Shown: positions 45,122-54,661 of the stretch, one piece after another
Layout of the letters: each line of letters starts with the position of its first letter
How positions within the stretch are numbered: position 1 is the stretch's first letter
From: an uncultured SAR86 cluster bacterium
Lineage (GTDB): Bacteria > Pseudomonadota > Gammaproteobacteria > Magnimaribacterales > D2472
Length of the DNA stretch: 64,000 nucleotides
Direction of reading: 5' to 3'
Assembly (NCBI GenBank): GCA_902582355.1
Contig: CACHRR010000003.1
Location: forward strand, 36,882 to 100,881
The notes under the pieces: generated by a model
The model's database searches: none
Told to the model about the DNA's origin: nothing
What the model saw: only the letters and a program-made list of their open reading frames with translations
Translations under genes and position numbers: made by a program

Positions 45122-45346
45122 TTATTTTTTTTGTAAAAAATTTATAGCCATTGATGCTATAAGTTTTGCACTCATATTTTTTTTTAGTCTTTGTTTATCT
45201 GATTCAATAAACAAATTCTTGCCATGCTCATCAAGTGCTTTCATAATAATGATTTCCAGGAAAAAATCCTCTGTATTGTTTATATTTTTTAAATTTAATT
45301 TTTTCCAATCGTCAACTGTAAATGGATCACAATCAGGTATATGCAT
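45122..45346 (-). CDS. Small uncharacterised protein (74 residues)
   Basis: A soluble 74-residue protein beginning MHIPDCDPFTVDDWKKL and ending in a Lys-rich helix (AKLIASMAINFLQKK). It has no signal peptide. I do not recognise the family. It lies 53 bases downstream of the lipoprotein gene's transcription direction partner at 45400-46191 but is read first toward the 47-residue gene, with which it forms a two-gene unit. Codon use is like its neighbours. Confidence 0.6.
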   Translation of the reverse strand: MHIPDCDPFTVDDWKKLNLKNINNTEDFFLEIIIMKALDEHGKNLFIESDKQRLKKNMSAKLIASMAINFLQKK

Positions 45347-45365
45347 AAATCAAATATAATTATCC

Positions 45366-45387
45366 AATGGAGGACGAATCCTCCATT
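45366..45387 (-). terminator. Hairpin with TTCG loop after the lipoprotein gene
   Basis: On the minus strand a perfect 9-bp stem (AATGGAGGA with TCCTCCATT) closes on a TTCG tetraloop, 12 bases after the stop of the lipoprotein gene. No long T run follows, so it may work as a weak terminator or as a 3' mRNA stabiliser. Confidence 0.6.
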
Positions 45388-45399
45388 AGAATTTGGCTA

Positions 45400-46191
45400 T
45401 TATGAACTTTGTGGTGCGTAAATTTGTCCGCTGTTATACACATCAGGACCTGTACATGTTGCAGTTTCATCAAATTTAGCTTGAATTGATTGGCCTGTCT
45501 CAGCCCAACTTTTATCACCAGCTACCTTAGTAGCCATATCACCATGCCAATTTAACCATAAAAAATCTTGTTCAGCATCATAGTCGGGTAAATAAATAGC
45601 ATAGGTATATGCACCTGGAGAAGGATTTTCTTCAACCCATTTATTAAATTCTTGAACATTTGCTCTTAAATCGTCAGTTGTTTTTCCATCGTTAAAGTTG
45701 CATTCAAAAGTTGAGGTTGTAAAAGATAACCAATCATCTGCCTCCATTGTTGAAGCACCAGGTGTGTAATAATTCCATGGTAATATATTACTAGTATCAC
45801 AATCTATAATACTGTTTGTACTCTCATCCCATGCCATTGCATCCTCATCTGCTGCCCACTCTTTCCAAGCAGCTTCTGCAGCTTCTTTTGACTCCCAATC
45901 AATTTCCCACCAACCGTTTATTCCAGCATATTTATTTTGTCCCTGAATAGGTGCATAACCACCTACCCACCAAACACTCTCCGAAATATTTAATTCATTA
46001 AAACTTGCAACCATACTTGCAACATTTTCTTGACTAAAATCAGGACCTGCCGTGCAAGCAAGAAATTCTGCATAAAAAGGTCCAATATTTGATTCTTCGG
46101 TTTCATTTGTCTCTACCACTTCATTTTCAGCGCATGATACTAAAAGTAATAGAAAGAAAAATGAATATATTTTGTATATATTTTTTTTCAT
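45400..46191 (-). CDS. Lipoprotein with two repeated alpha/beta (Dabb-like) domains
   Basis: A 263-residue protein with a lipoprotein signal peptide: lipobox LLVSC, cysteine at residue 20, then a Glu/Asn/Thr-rich linker. Two domains of about 110 residues follow, each starting with a strand and a Cys (AEFLACTAGPDF; STFECNFNDG) and an asparagine-rich helix (MVASFNELN; VQEFNKWVEE), then a Trp/Gly-rich strand and helix, ending at another Cys (SIIDCD; ATCTGP). This looks like a tandem duplication of a ferredoxin-like alpha/beta-barrel fold. Function unknown; Cys pairs could form disulfides in the periplasm. Single-gene unit with its own hairpin. Confidence 0.72.
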   Translation of the reverse strand: MKKNIYKIYSFFFLLLLVSCAENEVVETNETEESNIGPFYAEFLACTAGPDFSQENVASMVASFNELNISESVWWVGGYAPIQGQNKYAGINGWWEIDWESKEAAEAAWKEWAADEDAMAWDESTNSIIDCDTSNILPWNYYTPGASTMEADDWLSFTTSTFECNFNDGKTTDDLRANVQEFNKWVEENPSPGAYTYAIYLPDYDAEQDFLWLNWHGDMATKVAGDKSWAETGQSIQAKFDETATCTGPDVYNSGQIYAPQSS

Positions 46192-46276
46192 AGTAATAAT
46201 CTCTCCTAAGTTAATTATCTTAACATTACAAAAATTATAATTACTTAAAAATTACTATTATTTTTTAGACATATTT

Positions 46277-47392
46277 TTAAATTACTTTTTTAAGCGAATT
46301 TAAACAATATTCAATATTTTTTTTATTTGAAGATTGCCCCATGAGACCGATTCTCCAAACTTTTCCAGCAAGTACTCCAAGTCCTGCACCAATTTCAAGA
46401 TTAAATTCATTTAGTAATCTTTGTCTTGATTCAAGATCGTTTACACCATCTGGAATATATATAGCATTTAGTTGAGGTAACCTATCCTCTTTATTTACAA
46501 GAAAGTTAATTCCCATGCTTTCTAAGCCATCTTTTAAAAGTATATGATTTTCTTTATGCCTAAACCATGAGTTTTCTAAACCTTCTTCTTTTAAAATAAT
46601 CAATGCCTCATGAAGACCATACAATGAATTTATTGGGGCTGTATGATGGTATGAACGTCCTCCTTCACCTTCCCAATATGACATTATAAGATTTAAGTCC
46701 AAAAACCAACTTTTAACCTTTGATTTTCTATTCTTAATTTTTTCCATTGATGCTTTACTAAAACTAATTGGAGATAAACCTGGAGAAGCTGATAAACATT
46801 TTTGTGTGCCAGAATATATTGCGTCAATTTTCCAATCATCAACCATAAGTGGAACACCTGCTAAACCAGTAACTGTATCTACTATAGACAAACATCCATA
46901 ATCATGAGCGAGCTTAGTAATTGACTCAGGATCACTTAGCGCACCAGTTGATGTTTCAGCATGAACTGATGCAACTATTTTAGTATCAGGATTTGCTTTT
47001 AAAGCTTCTTCAATTTTATTTAAGTCAACTTTTGTTCCCCACTCATCATCTATGACAATTGGTATACCACCAAAACGTTCAACATTTTCTTTCATTCTTT
47101 CTCCAAAGAAACCATTCTTACAGATTATCACTTTCTCATTTGGCTCAACTAAATTTGCGAAGCAGCACTCCATTCCTGCCATTCCTGGAGCAGATACTGC
47201 AAATGTAAGTTCATTTTCAGTTTGAAAGGCATACTGAAGAAGCTTCTTAGTATCATCCATCATTTGGATAAAAACCGGATCTAAGTGACCAATGGTTGGC
47301 TTTGCCATTGCTTTCAGAACTCTTTCACTTACATCAGAAGGCCCTGGACCCATTAATGTTCTATGTGGTGGTATAAAAGATTGGTTATCCAT
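46277..47392 (-). CDS. Alanine/serine-glyoxylate aminotransferase (class V)
   Basis: A 371-residue PLP enzyme that transaminates alanine or serine with glyoxylate to give glycine. LMGPGPSDVSERVL at the N-terminus is characteristic; the PLP lysine is K198 in SGTQKCLSASPGL, the aspartate in VDTVTGLAG, and VHAETSTGALSD carries the substrate-binding block. Similar enzymes act as phosphonopyruvate or 2-aminoethylphosphonate transaminases, but the GTQK-CLSAPPGL type is the AGXT signature. It probably recycles photorespiration-like glyoxylate. Gene is single, divergent from a small secreted protein by 49 bases. Confidence 0.9.
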   Translation of the reverse strand: MDNQSFIPPHRTLMGPGPSDVSERVLKAMAKPTIGHLDPVFIQMMDDTKKLLQYAFQTENELTFAVSAPGMAGMECCFANLVEPNEKVIICKNGFFGERMKENVERFGGIPIVIDDEWGTKVDLNKIEEALKANPDTKIVASVHAETSTGALSDPESITKLAHDYGCLSIVDTVTGLAGVPLMVDDWKIDAIYSGTQKCLSASPGLSPISFSKASMEKIKNRKSKVKSWFLDLNLIMSYWEGEGGRSYHHTAPINSLYGLHEALIILKEEGLENSWFRHKENHILLKDGLESMGINFLVNKEDRLPQLNAIYIPDGVNDLESRQRLLNEFNLEIGAGLGVLAGKVWRIGLMGQSSNKKNIEYCLNSLKKVI

Positions 47393-47441
47393 CTGGATAT
47401 AATACTCGAAAAATAAGTTTTAATTAATATATACTCTTTAA

Positions 47442-47771
47442 ATGAATAAAATAATTGTATTTTTGTTTTTATGTTCGATAAATGTTCTAGCTGATTTCAA
47501 TACAAAATGTTCCATATTAATTACTCTCAGACTTCAATCAACAGATGATGCTTATCAAGATGCGATTTCTAAAATAGATCAATGTGAAAAATATGATATT
47601 TTGTCTGTAACTAGTTTTCTTGATGAGTCAGTTAGTAAAGTTTATATTACAGACCTCTTGCAAACATACTGTATGTTTAATCATGAAATTATTACATTAA
47701 TAGATAACAAAACCTCTTATTTAAGTTGTGTCCACAGAGGAAATGCAAGAGTAGAAAGAAAAATAAGTTAA
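47442..47771 (+). CDS. Small secreted protein with four cysteines
   Basis: A 109-residue protein with a Sec signal peptide (MNKIIVFLFLCSINVLA, cleavage before DFNTKC). The mature part of about 92 residues has four cysteines (KCS, QCEK, YCMF, SCVH) that could make two disulfides in the periplasm. I do not recognise the family. It is divergent from the aminotransferase and convergent with the MAPEG gene, with a hairpin between. Confidence 0.65.
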   Translation: MNKIIVFLFLCSINVLADFNTKCSILITLRLQSTDDAYQDAISKIDQCEKYDILSVTSFLDESVSKVYITDLLQTYCMFNHEIITLIDNKTSYLSCVHRGNARVERKIS

Positions 47772-47895
47772 CATTATTGTTAAGCTAAACTGTTACAAGA
47801 TTGTTTCAAACATTTTTAAAAAAGAAATAAATCTGTTTCATTTCAATATTAATATTTACTCTGACATATAGATACGTATGTGTATTTGATACTCA

Positions 47896-47929
47896 AAGGC
47901 ATGACATCAATCCCCTAGTGTCATGCCTT
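47896..47929. terminator. Bidirectional hairpin between the secreted-protein and MAPEG genes
   Basis: An 11-bp perfect stem (AAGGCATGACA with TGTCATGCCTT) has a 12-base loop and is followed by ATTTTATT. It lies between convergent genes 124 bases after one stop and 7 bases before the other, so it best serves the minus-strand gene. A small RNA is an alternative. Confidence 0.65.
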
Positions 47930-47935
47930 ATTTTA

Positions 47936-48325
47936 TTAAGCAACAGCGCTCAATAAATTTAAACCCATTGCAATTAATATTCCAATAGAAACAAACCATA
48001 AAGGTGTTCTTATAAATGGAAATTTATAAACATTTAAAATTGCAAGGATAAAGTATATAAATCTTACTAAAAGCCACCCTTGGCCTAAGGATGTATTATC
48101 AACACTTAAGACAACTGACAATACAGACATTACTAAAAAGAAAGGAAGTGACTCTTTAAAATTACTAAGAGCTCTTTCTGCTCTTTTTGAAACATTAGAG
48201 TAATTAATTGGTTCATTTGTAGTAGATAAAAAATCTAAAAATGAAACCTTTGATAAAGATAAAATCATAGGTGTTAGTAGTTGTATCAAATAAAAAATAC
48301 CAGTGACTAAAACTATCTTAATCAT
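47936..48325 (-). CDS. MAPEG-family membrane protein
   Basis: A 129-residue protein with about four membrane helices. SKRAERALSNFKESLPFFLVMSVL (about 46-69) carries the ERxxxNxxE-like motif of MAPEG proteins, the microsomal glutathione transferase and leukotriene synthase family. Bacterial members are mostly uncharacterised, but a glutathione-dependent detoxification role would fit the other GSTs in the window. Gene is single. Confidence 0.8.
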   Translation of the reverse strand: MIKIVLVTGIFYLIQLLTPMILSLSKVSFLDFLSTTNEPINYSNVSKRAERALSNFKESLPFFLVMSVLSVVLSVDNTSLGQGWLLVRFIYFILAILNVYKFPFIRTPLWFVSIGILIAMGLNLLSAVA

Positions 48326-48382
48326 AATAAAAATACCTCCAACATAATACTAAGTTACATTAAAAATTAACTAACATCAAAT

Positions 48383-50392
48383 TCATTGTAAAGAATTAAT
48401 GAGTTTTATGTCATCATTTTTTAAAAGATTTGAGTCTAAATTATCTATTAACAGTTTTAAATTTTTTGCGTATGGCTTCCATCTTCCCATACCAGCTTTA
48501 TTGACTGGTTTTCTTACTTGTTCTGAACTTGCTGTTCGAACTGATCTATCAGTTTTATAAAATTCTATACATGATTCTTCGAAGGGAAGTTCCAAAAAGT
48601 TTAATAATCTAGTTACTTGGAATTCAAGATCATCGATAATATCTTCATTATTAACCTGAAGGACCTTTCCAGGCAAAACAGTGTTCCAATGATCCATAAG
48701 CTTTACATAACTATTATAGTAGCTTCCAGCTTCTTCCAAACCATATGTAAATTCTTGACCTTGTGCAAATAATTGCTTAAACATACTAAAACAACAATCC
48801 AGTGGATATCTTCTTGCATCTATAATTTTTGCATTTGGCATTATGAGATGAATTAAACCTATATGTCTAAAATTATTTGGCATTTTATCCGTGAATTTTG
48901 GTGCATTTTTTCTATGAATTTTTGTTTCATTTATAAAATTACTTCCCATTTCTATACGTTGTTCTAATGTGAGATTTTTCATATTTCTAGGATAATTTCC
49001 TTTCTTACCATAAATATCATCACCTCTTAATTTTTGTGCCAAAGACAGGATATTTGGTAACTCAAGAGTTCCATCTATCATTGAATGAGATGCTAAGATT
49101 TGTTCTATTAAAGTTGAGCCTGCCCTAGGAAGTCCAAGAATAAAAATTGGGTCAGATGAATTAAAACCTCCAGGACCAAGATTTTCAAAAAAAAGTTTAT
49201 CACAAACATCAATTTGTGATTGTAATTCATTGTCCATCTTTTCTTTTGAGTATCTACTTTGTTCTTTTTTAATTTTATTGCCGAGCTCTAAATGTTGAAA
49301 TGCTTCGTCATAAAGTTCTTTAGATTCACAACCCTGTGCTAACGCGAAATGGAAATAGGATTTATCTTTAAGGGTTAAGTCAATTCTTTTGAGTTGATCT
49401 CTCATTAGTTGAAGCTCATTATCTGAAAATTTATAAGTCTTTAAATTTGATAATGAGAAAAATGCTTCTCCATGATCATTTTTAATTTTATAAGCTTTTT
49501 TATATGACTTAATTGCTTTTTCTGTCATACCTAGTGTTTTTTGTGCATGTCCTTTAGATGTGAGAACATTAAAATTATTTGGATTTTTTAATAAGATTTT
49601 GTCAAATAAATTTATAGCTTCATTGTGGTCACCATTTTGCATAGTTTCACTAGCTTTTTGAGATTGATATAAAAGATTATCTGGAAACTGTTCACATAAT
49701 ATATCAACCTGCTCCATTGTTTTTTGAAGTTTTTGTTTTTTTCGCAGTATCATTGCATACTTCATTCTTAGCTCACCATTATTTGGTTTAAATTTAACAG
49801 CATTTTCTAACAATATTTCAGCGTCATCTAAATAACCCAGTCTATCTGCAATTTGAGATAATAATGACATTGCATAGGTGTTTGTTGGATTCTTTTTAAG
49901 AAAATCTCTACATTTATCTTCAGCTATGCCTAATTTTCCCTCATTTAAAATCTGACTAATATATAAAAGAATACTCGGTATTGATTCTAGTGTAGTAATT
50001 TGTTCCTTCGCATGATCTGCAGCAGGTTTATTTTTATTTTTAATAAAATAATAATGCAAGGCTTTCCATGATGCTAATAATGCAGGATTAAGTTCACATG
50101 CCTGTCTGTAATAAGAAATTGCCTTTTCTGAATTACCACAATCTCTATTAAGATGGCCTAGTTCTTGATAGGCTCTTCCCATATCAGGTAATTTTAATAA
50201 CAAACGTTCAATGTAATTTTTTGAATCCTTATAATTCTTTAAGTATCTTGAACAAACAGCGGCAAGATATAAACTATCTATATGGTCAGGTTCTTTTGCA
50301 AGATTAGATTCTAAATAACTCAATCCTTCAACAAACCTACTATTCTTTACTGCCTCTGTTGCTCTCGAGATATCAAGATTATTTTGCTTCAT
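48383..50392 (-). CDS. TPR-repeat sulfotransferase 1
   Basis: A 669-residue cytoplasmic protein. Residues about 1-400 are tetratricopeptide repeats (for example GRAYQELGHLNRDCGNSEKA and later 34-residue steps), and residues about 410-660 are a PAPS-dependent sulfotransferase domain. The 5'-phosphosulfate loop is GLPRAGST at 420-427, followed by LIEQILASH; DKMPNNFRHIGLI and RRYPLDCCFSMFKQ carry the 3'-phosphate-binding residues. It would transfer sulfate to an unknown acceptor, perhaps a protein or lipid bound by the TPR. A paralogue with the same layout is at 57159-59123. Single gene; the terminator of the next receptor lies upstream. Confidence 0.88.
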   Translation of the reverse strand: MKQNNLDISRATEAVKNSRFVEGLSYLESNLAKEPDHIDSLYLAAVCSRYLKNYKDSKNYIERLLLKLPDMGRAYQELGHLNRDCGNSEKAISYYRQACELNPALLASWKALHYYFIKNKNKPAADHAKEQITTLESIPSILLYISQILNEGKLGIAEDKCRDFLKKNPTNTYAMSLLSQIADRLGYLDDAEILLENAVKFKPNNGELRMKYAMILRKKQKLQKTMEQVDILCEQFPDNLLYQSQKASETMQNGDHNEAINLFDKILLKNPNNFNVLTSKGHAQKTLGMTEKAIKSYKKAYKIKNDHGEAFFSLSNLKTYKFSDNELQLMRDQLKRIDLTLKDKSYFHFALAQGCESKELYDEAFQHLELGNKIKKEQSRYSKEKMDNELQSQIDVCDKLFFENLGPGGFNSSDPIFILGLPRAGSTLIEQILASHSMIDGTLELPNILSLAQKLRGDDIYGKKGNYPRNMKNLTLEQRIEMGSNFINETKIHRKNAPKFTDKMPNNFRHIGLIHLIMPNAKIIDARRYPLDCCFSMFKQLFAQGQEFTYGLEEAGSYYNSYVKLMDHWNTVLPGKVLQVNNEDIIDDLEFQVTRLLNFLELPFEESCIEFYKTDRSVRTASSEQVRKPVNKAGMGRWKPYAKNLKLLIDNLDSNLLKNDDIKLINSLQ

Positions 50393-50432
50393 ACGAATAT
50401 CATTATATTTATAATTTAAAAGATTATAAAAT

Positions 50433-50460
50433 TAAAAAGGGAGCCTAAACTCCCTTTTTA
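50433..50460 (-). terminator. Rho-independent terminator of TonB receptor 2
   Basis: An 11-bp stem (TAAAAAGGGAG with CTCCCTTTTTA) with a 6-base loop and a T run on the minus strand lies 18 bases after the receptor stop. Its stem sequence is almost that of the cysK terminator at 1402-1427. Confidence 0.85.
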
Positions 50461-50477
50461 AAATTTAAATTATAATA

Positions 50478-53024
50478 TTAAAATTTTTTCTTTACTCTAA
50501 TACCTACTGTTGTTGGAGGTGCAACAGCAACACGTTGTCTGTCAAAAACAAATGTATTACTAATTTCAGCTCTCTCATCAGTAGCATTATTAATATAAAT
50601 TTCAGCTGTAAACTCATCATTAGTTATACCAGCTTTTAAATCTAACATTGAATAACTATCTTGAGGCGCTCTGTTAGGTCCCATAACATCTGAAAAACTT
50701 TCTTCAGAAAATGTTAACTGAGCACTAACATAACCAGTATTATTATTAATTGCAGGGAATTCTTTTTTAACTCTAATATTTCCTTGCATTTCAGGTGCAA
50801 AAGCGAGCTCTTGTCCTGGAACAATATCACCTGTTGGTATAAGTGCATCTGTTATTTCTGTATTAAGAAATGAGAAAGCTCCAGAGACCGAAAGACCGTC
50901 TATATTTGGATAATATATAAAGTCACCTTCAATACCAGATATCTCTGCATCAGCAGCATTGTCTGAGAAGAAAAGGTTTACAATACTTGGATCAAAAACT
51001 GTTGTTTGTAGATCTGTTACATCAACAAAAAACATACTTCCATTTAATCGTAATTGACCTTCTAATAGAATTGTTTTCCAACCAAATTCTAAATTAGTAA
51101 CTTCATCACTTTTTATAGCTGCAGGGACTGAATAACCATCAGGACCAGATGCTCCAGCCGGTCTATTAAGTAACCCTGGTCTAAAACCTTCAGACCAAGT
51201 TACATAATACATAACATCATCGCTTGGGCTATATGCAAGAGTTGCTTTACCAATTACTCCATCAGTTGCAGCTTTGTCAGGATAACCATTTGGATTTCCG
51301 GGAGCGTATTGAGCAGATAAGTTAGATCCATAAATCTGATTATCTTGTGAAGTATTTCCATAACCTGCATTAGCACTTCCCTCAAAGTCAACTTCAATAT
51401 CATACATTCTTGCACCAAGAGTTAATTCAAGAGTATCAGATATATCAATATTAACTTCACCAAAAATACCTTTTTGATTATCAGTTCTCCTAATATCATT
51501 AAAGAATACTACTGGAGGTAAAAATGGGCCTGCTGAAAACCAGCCTGCTGCAGCGCTTCCAATATTTCCAGTAACAGATACATCTGTAAGTGCATAGTTT
51601 GCAACATAACTTGGGCCAGTAGTCGCATTACTTGGATAAGTAAATAAATTTAATTCAGTTAATTCAAGATTACTTAAGAATGCACCAGCTGTAAGTGAAA
51701 CCGTATCACTAATGGGAGCATTTACTCGAATCTCATGAGTTTCAACCTCAGTATTTGTTTTTGAACGAACAAACATTTCAGGAGAACCACAAGTTCCTGT
51801 CATAGTTGCGGAATAATCGACACCACTACAAATGTAATAAGGTAAATACTGGCCAACAAATAAATAATCTGTGTAGTCAACATCTTGATTTGTTTCTCTA
51901 TCAGTATACGAACCAGCATAAACAAAATCTAAGTCATCAAGTGAGCCTTCAAGAGTGATACTCATATTATCGAATTCGTCTGATATATATTCATCAGTAT
52001 ATCTTTGAATTTCAAGATCATCTAGGTCAGGATCAACAAAGAAAACACCATCAGCATCGATAGATTGACTTGAATATGTTAAATTAGCATTCCAATTTTC
52101 TCCTATCTCTTGTGATAATGATGACCTAAACCCTTCATATGTAACGCCATTAGCATTTTCATCCTCAATGGCAAGTGCATCAATTAGAGTAGCTCCAGAA
52201 AGATCTGCTCCAGCCTGAAAACCAGCCCTAAATGATGCTACAGGCAAACCATTATCTCTAATGGTACCTGCAGTTCTATATCTACCTGATTCTGAAGCAT
52301 TCCTTGTTCCAGCAACTTGATCAATATATCCACCTTTTCTATCTCTGTAACCAACAAATCTCCAAGCAGTTCTATCACCGATAGGAACATTAGTCATAAA
52401 TTCAACTTTTGATCCAGAGTCGCCTTCTGGCATAAATCTAGTCTCAACTTCTACATTGCTTTCACTAACACCCATTTTAGGCTTATTAGTAATCATTCTT
52501 ACAACACCAGCTTGAGAACTAGCTCCAAAGAGTGTGCCTTGTGGACCAGATAAAACCTCAATACGAGCAACGTCAGCTGCATATACATCTAAGTTTCTTC
52601 CAGGTTGTGCTAAAGGCTGTTCATCTAGATAAAAAGCAACATTTGGTGCTAAACCAGCAACACCAGCAGTAGTCAAATTTGGTGTGGTTGAGGCTAATCC
52701 TCTTATATAGATAGTACTTTGACCTGGGCCAGAGCCACCGGCAGTAACTCCTGGAAGTTGCATAAGATAATCTTGAAAAACATTTATACCTTTTTCTTCA
52801 AGAGTTTCTTCATTTAAAGCACTGACAGAAAGTGGTACGTCTTGTAAACTCTCTGATTTTTTTCGAGCTGTAACAACAACTTCCTCAATCGTAGCATTTT
52901 GAGCTGCAACAAAACCACCGAAAACGGATGCATTTATAAATGCAAAAGTTGACAGTGAAGGTAGTATTGCAGGAATTAATGAAGGTGTAAGATCCTTCCG
53001 AATTTTATTTAATTTTTTTAACAT
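50478..53024 (-). CDS. TonB-dependent outer-membrane receptor 2
   Basis: An 848-residue receptor with an extended signal region (about 40 residues, with a hydrophobic FINASVFGGFVAAQ core), TonB box IEEVVVTARKK (about 46-56), plug motifs LSGPQGTLFGASSQAGVV and ITNKP, and a C-terminal barrel ending VGIRVKKKF. The plug begins a closely similar architecture to receptor 3. A loop near residues 395-415 has a cysteine pair (YYICSG, TCGSP). A GGGGAG run stands 2 bases before the ATG. It is divergent from a BCCT transporter by 146 bases, implying joint control and possibly a common substrate. Confidence 0.92.
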   Translation of the reverse strand: MLKKLNKIRKDLTPSLIPAILPSLSTFAFINASVFGGFVAAQNATIEEVVVTARKKSESLQDVPLSVSALNEETLEEKGINVFQDYLMQLPGVTAGGSGPGQSTIYIRGLASTTPNLTTAGVAGLAPNVAFYLDEQPLAQPGRNLDVYAADVARIEVLSGPQGTLFGASSQAGVVRMITNKPKMGVSESNVEVETRFMPEGDSGSKVEFMTNVPIGDRTAWRFVGYRDRKGGYIDQVAGTRNASESGRYRTAGTIRDNGLPVASFRAGFQAGADLSGATLIDALAIEDENANGVTYEGFRSSLSQEIGENWNANLTYSSQSIDADGVFFVDPDLDDLEIQRYTDEYISDEFDNMSITLEGSLDDLDFVYAGSYTDRETNQDVDYTDYLFVGQYLPYYICSGVDYSATMTGTCGSPEMFVRSKTNTEVETHEIRVNAPISDTVSLTAGAFLSNLELTELNLFTYPSNATTGPSYVANYALTDVSVTGNIGSAAAGWFSAGPFLPPVVFFNDIRRTDNQKGIFGEVNIDISDTLELTLGARMYDIEVDFEGSANAGYGNTSQDNQIYGSNLSAQYAPGNPNGYPDKAATDGVIGKATLAYSPSDDVMYYVTWSEGFRPGLLNRPAGASGPDGYSVPAAIKSDEVTNLEFGWKTILLEGQLRLNGSMFFVDVTDLQTTVFDPSIVNLFFSDNAADAEISGIEGDFIYYPNIDGLSVSGAFSFLNTEITDALIPTGDIVPGQELAFAPEMQGNIRVKKEFPAINNNTGYVSAQLTFSEESFSDVMGPNRAPQDSYSMLDLKAGITNDEFTAEIYINNATDERAEISNTFVFDRQRVAVAPPTTVGIRVKKKF

Positions 53025-53170
53025 AGCTCCCCTGATTAATAAATTAATATCTTTAGATTACTAAATATTATAAAAGTATGCAAATTTGATTAAATTATTG
53101 TGCATTTTCTCTGTATATACTTCCAAAGTAGATATATATTATTAAATGTATTTCACTAATAACTATACAT
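53025..53170. promoter_or_regulatory. Divergent promoter region, TonB receptor 2 / BCCT transporter 1
   Basis: A 146-base AT-rich gap between divergent genes. It contains the receptor's G-rich ribosome-binding run at 53027-53032 (minus). No perfect palindrome longer than about 8 bases was noticed. Promoter boxes cannot be assigned with confidence. Confidence 0.4.
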
Positions 53171-54661
53171 ATGAGTAACCTAAGTAGACCACGATTTATA
53201 ATATCAATAGTACTATTATCATTTATAACAGCAATAGTTTCTTTAAATAGTGATATTTCAGAGTTATTTTTCCTTAATCTTCAAGCAGTTCTATCCAAGT
53301 ATTTAGGATGGATGATAATAATAATTGCTAATGGATTTGTAATTTTTTCAATTTACTTAATATTTACTAAATACAAAAATATAAAACTTGGTGGACCAGA
53401 TGCTATTCCGTCCTATTCTTATATAAACTGGATAGCAATGTTGTTTAGTGCCGGACTTGGAATTGGCTTACTTTTTTATGGTGTTGCAGAGCCAATTATG
53501 CACTTAAATTCATATCCAGGCATGATTGAAGGCAATAATTCATATAATGCAGGCAAAGCTATTGGTTTGGCTAATTTACATTGGGGTCTTCACGGTTGGG
53601 CAATTTATTCATCATTAGGATTATGTTTTGCCTATGCATCCTATAATAAAAAACTTCCCTTTAGAGTAAGCTCATTGCTTGGTCAAAAAGTTTCAAGTAA
53701 TAAATCTTTGGCTATATTTGTAGATATTATCGCCATACTTACAACAGTTCTTGGTGTAACAACATCACTTGGCCTTGGAACAATACAGATAAGCTCTGGC
53801 TTGTCGTATGTTTTTTCAGTTTCAGAAAGTTTTATGAATCAAATAATAATAATTGCTTTAATAACATTAATTGGTTTGATAAGTGTGTGTTTGGGGTTAG
53901 ATAAAGGTATTAAGAGACTGTCACAAGTAAATATGATTCTAGCAACAACTCTTATGTTGTTTATTTTTCTTTTTGGGCCAACAATATTTATTTTAAATGC
54001 ATTAATTCAGAATTTCGGTTCGTATATTAATACACTTATTGAGGCTGCAACATGGACCGAAGTTTATGAAAATTCTTCATGGCAAGATGGTTGGACTTTG
54101 TTTTTTTATACTTGGTGGTTTGCCTGGGCGCCGTTTGTGTCGCTTTTTATAGCAAGAATATCTTATGGGAGATCTATTAAAGAATTTATTATCGGGGTTC
54201 TTTTGGTTCCATCTTTAATTGTTTTTTTATGGATGGGTATTTTTGGCAATGCAGCGATATTTCAAGTAATAAACGAAACAAGTCAACTAAATGAAATTGT
54301 AAACAATAACTATACTGTTGCATTATTTGCACTTTTTGATGTATATCCAATATCAAATATTGTCTCGATTTTAGCTTTAATAATTATAGTTACATTTTTT
54401 GTAACTTCCTCAGACTCGGGCGCACTAGTTGCATCAATGTTATCATCTAAAAGTCATGTTGGTATTCATGATGACTCTCCGATAATGTCTAGAGTTACAT
54501 GGGCAATACTACTTGGTATTATTGCAGCTGTCTTGCTTTACAAAGGAGGATTAACCGCTTTGCAAACATCAGTAGTGGTTTGTGGTGTTCCTTTTTCTAT
54601 TATAGTTGTATTTGCATGTGTTCAATTTTATAAATCTCTCGAAAGTGAAATAAAAAATTAG
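53171..54661 (+). CDS. BCCT-family transporter 1 (betaine/carnitine/choline type)
   Basis: A 496-residue inner-membrane protein with twelve predicted helices. Motifs include SAGLGIGLLFYGVAEPIMHL (about 95-115), HWGLHGWAIY, and the helix 8 signature with the TWWFAWAPFVSLFIARISYGR stretch (around 310-330), followed by FFVTSSDSGAL in helix 10. These are the aromatic and small-residue motifs for quaternary-ammonium binding in BetP/CaiT relatives. Likely substrates are glycine betaine, choline, carnitine or DMSP; the exact one cannot be read. Its stop interlocks with that of a 49-residue gene on the other strand. Partner receptor is divergent. Confidence 0.9.
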   Translation: MSNLSRPRFIISIVLLSFITAIVSLNSDISELFFLNLQAVLSKYLGWMIIIIANGFVIFSIYLIFTKYKNIKLGGPDAIPSYSYINWIAMLFSAGLGIGLLFYGVAEPIMHLNSYPGMIEGNNSYNAGKAIGLANLHWGLHGWAIYSSLGLCFAYASYNKKLPFRVSSLLGQKVSSNKSLAIFVDIIAILTTVLGVTTSLGLGTIQISSGLSYVFSVSESFMNQIIIIALITLIGLISVCLGLDKGIKRLSQVNMILATTLMLFIFLFGPTIFILNALIQNFGSYINTLIEAATWTEVYENSSWQDGWTLFFYTWWFAWAPFVSLFIARISYGRSIKEFIIGVLLVPSLIVFLWMGIFGNAAIFQVINETSQLNEIVNNNYTVALFALFDVYPISNIVSILALIIIVTFFVTSSDSGALVASMLSSKSHVGIHDDSPIMSRVTWAILLGIIAAVLLYKGGLTALQTSVVVCGVPFSIIVVFACVQFYKSLESEIKN

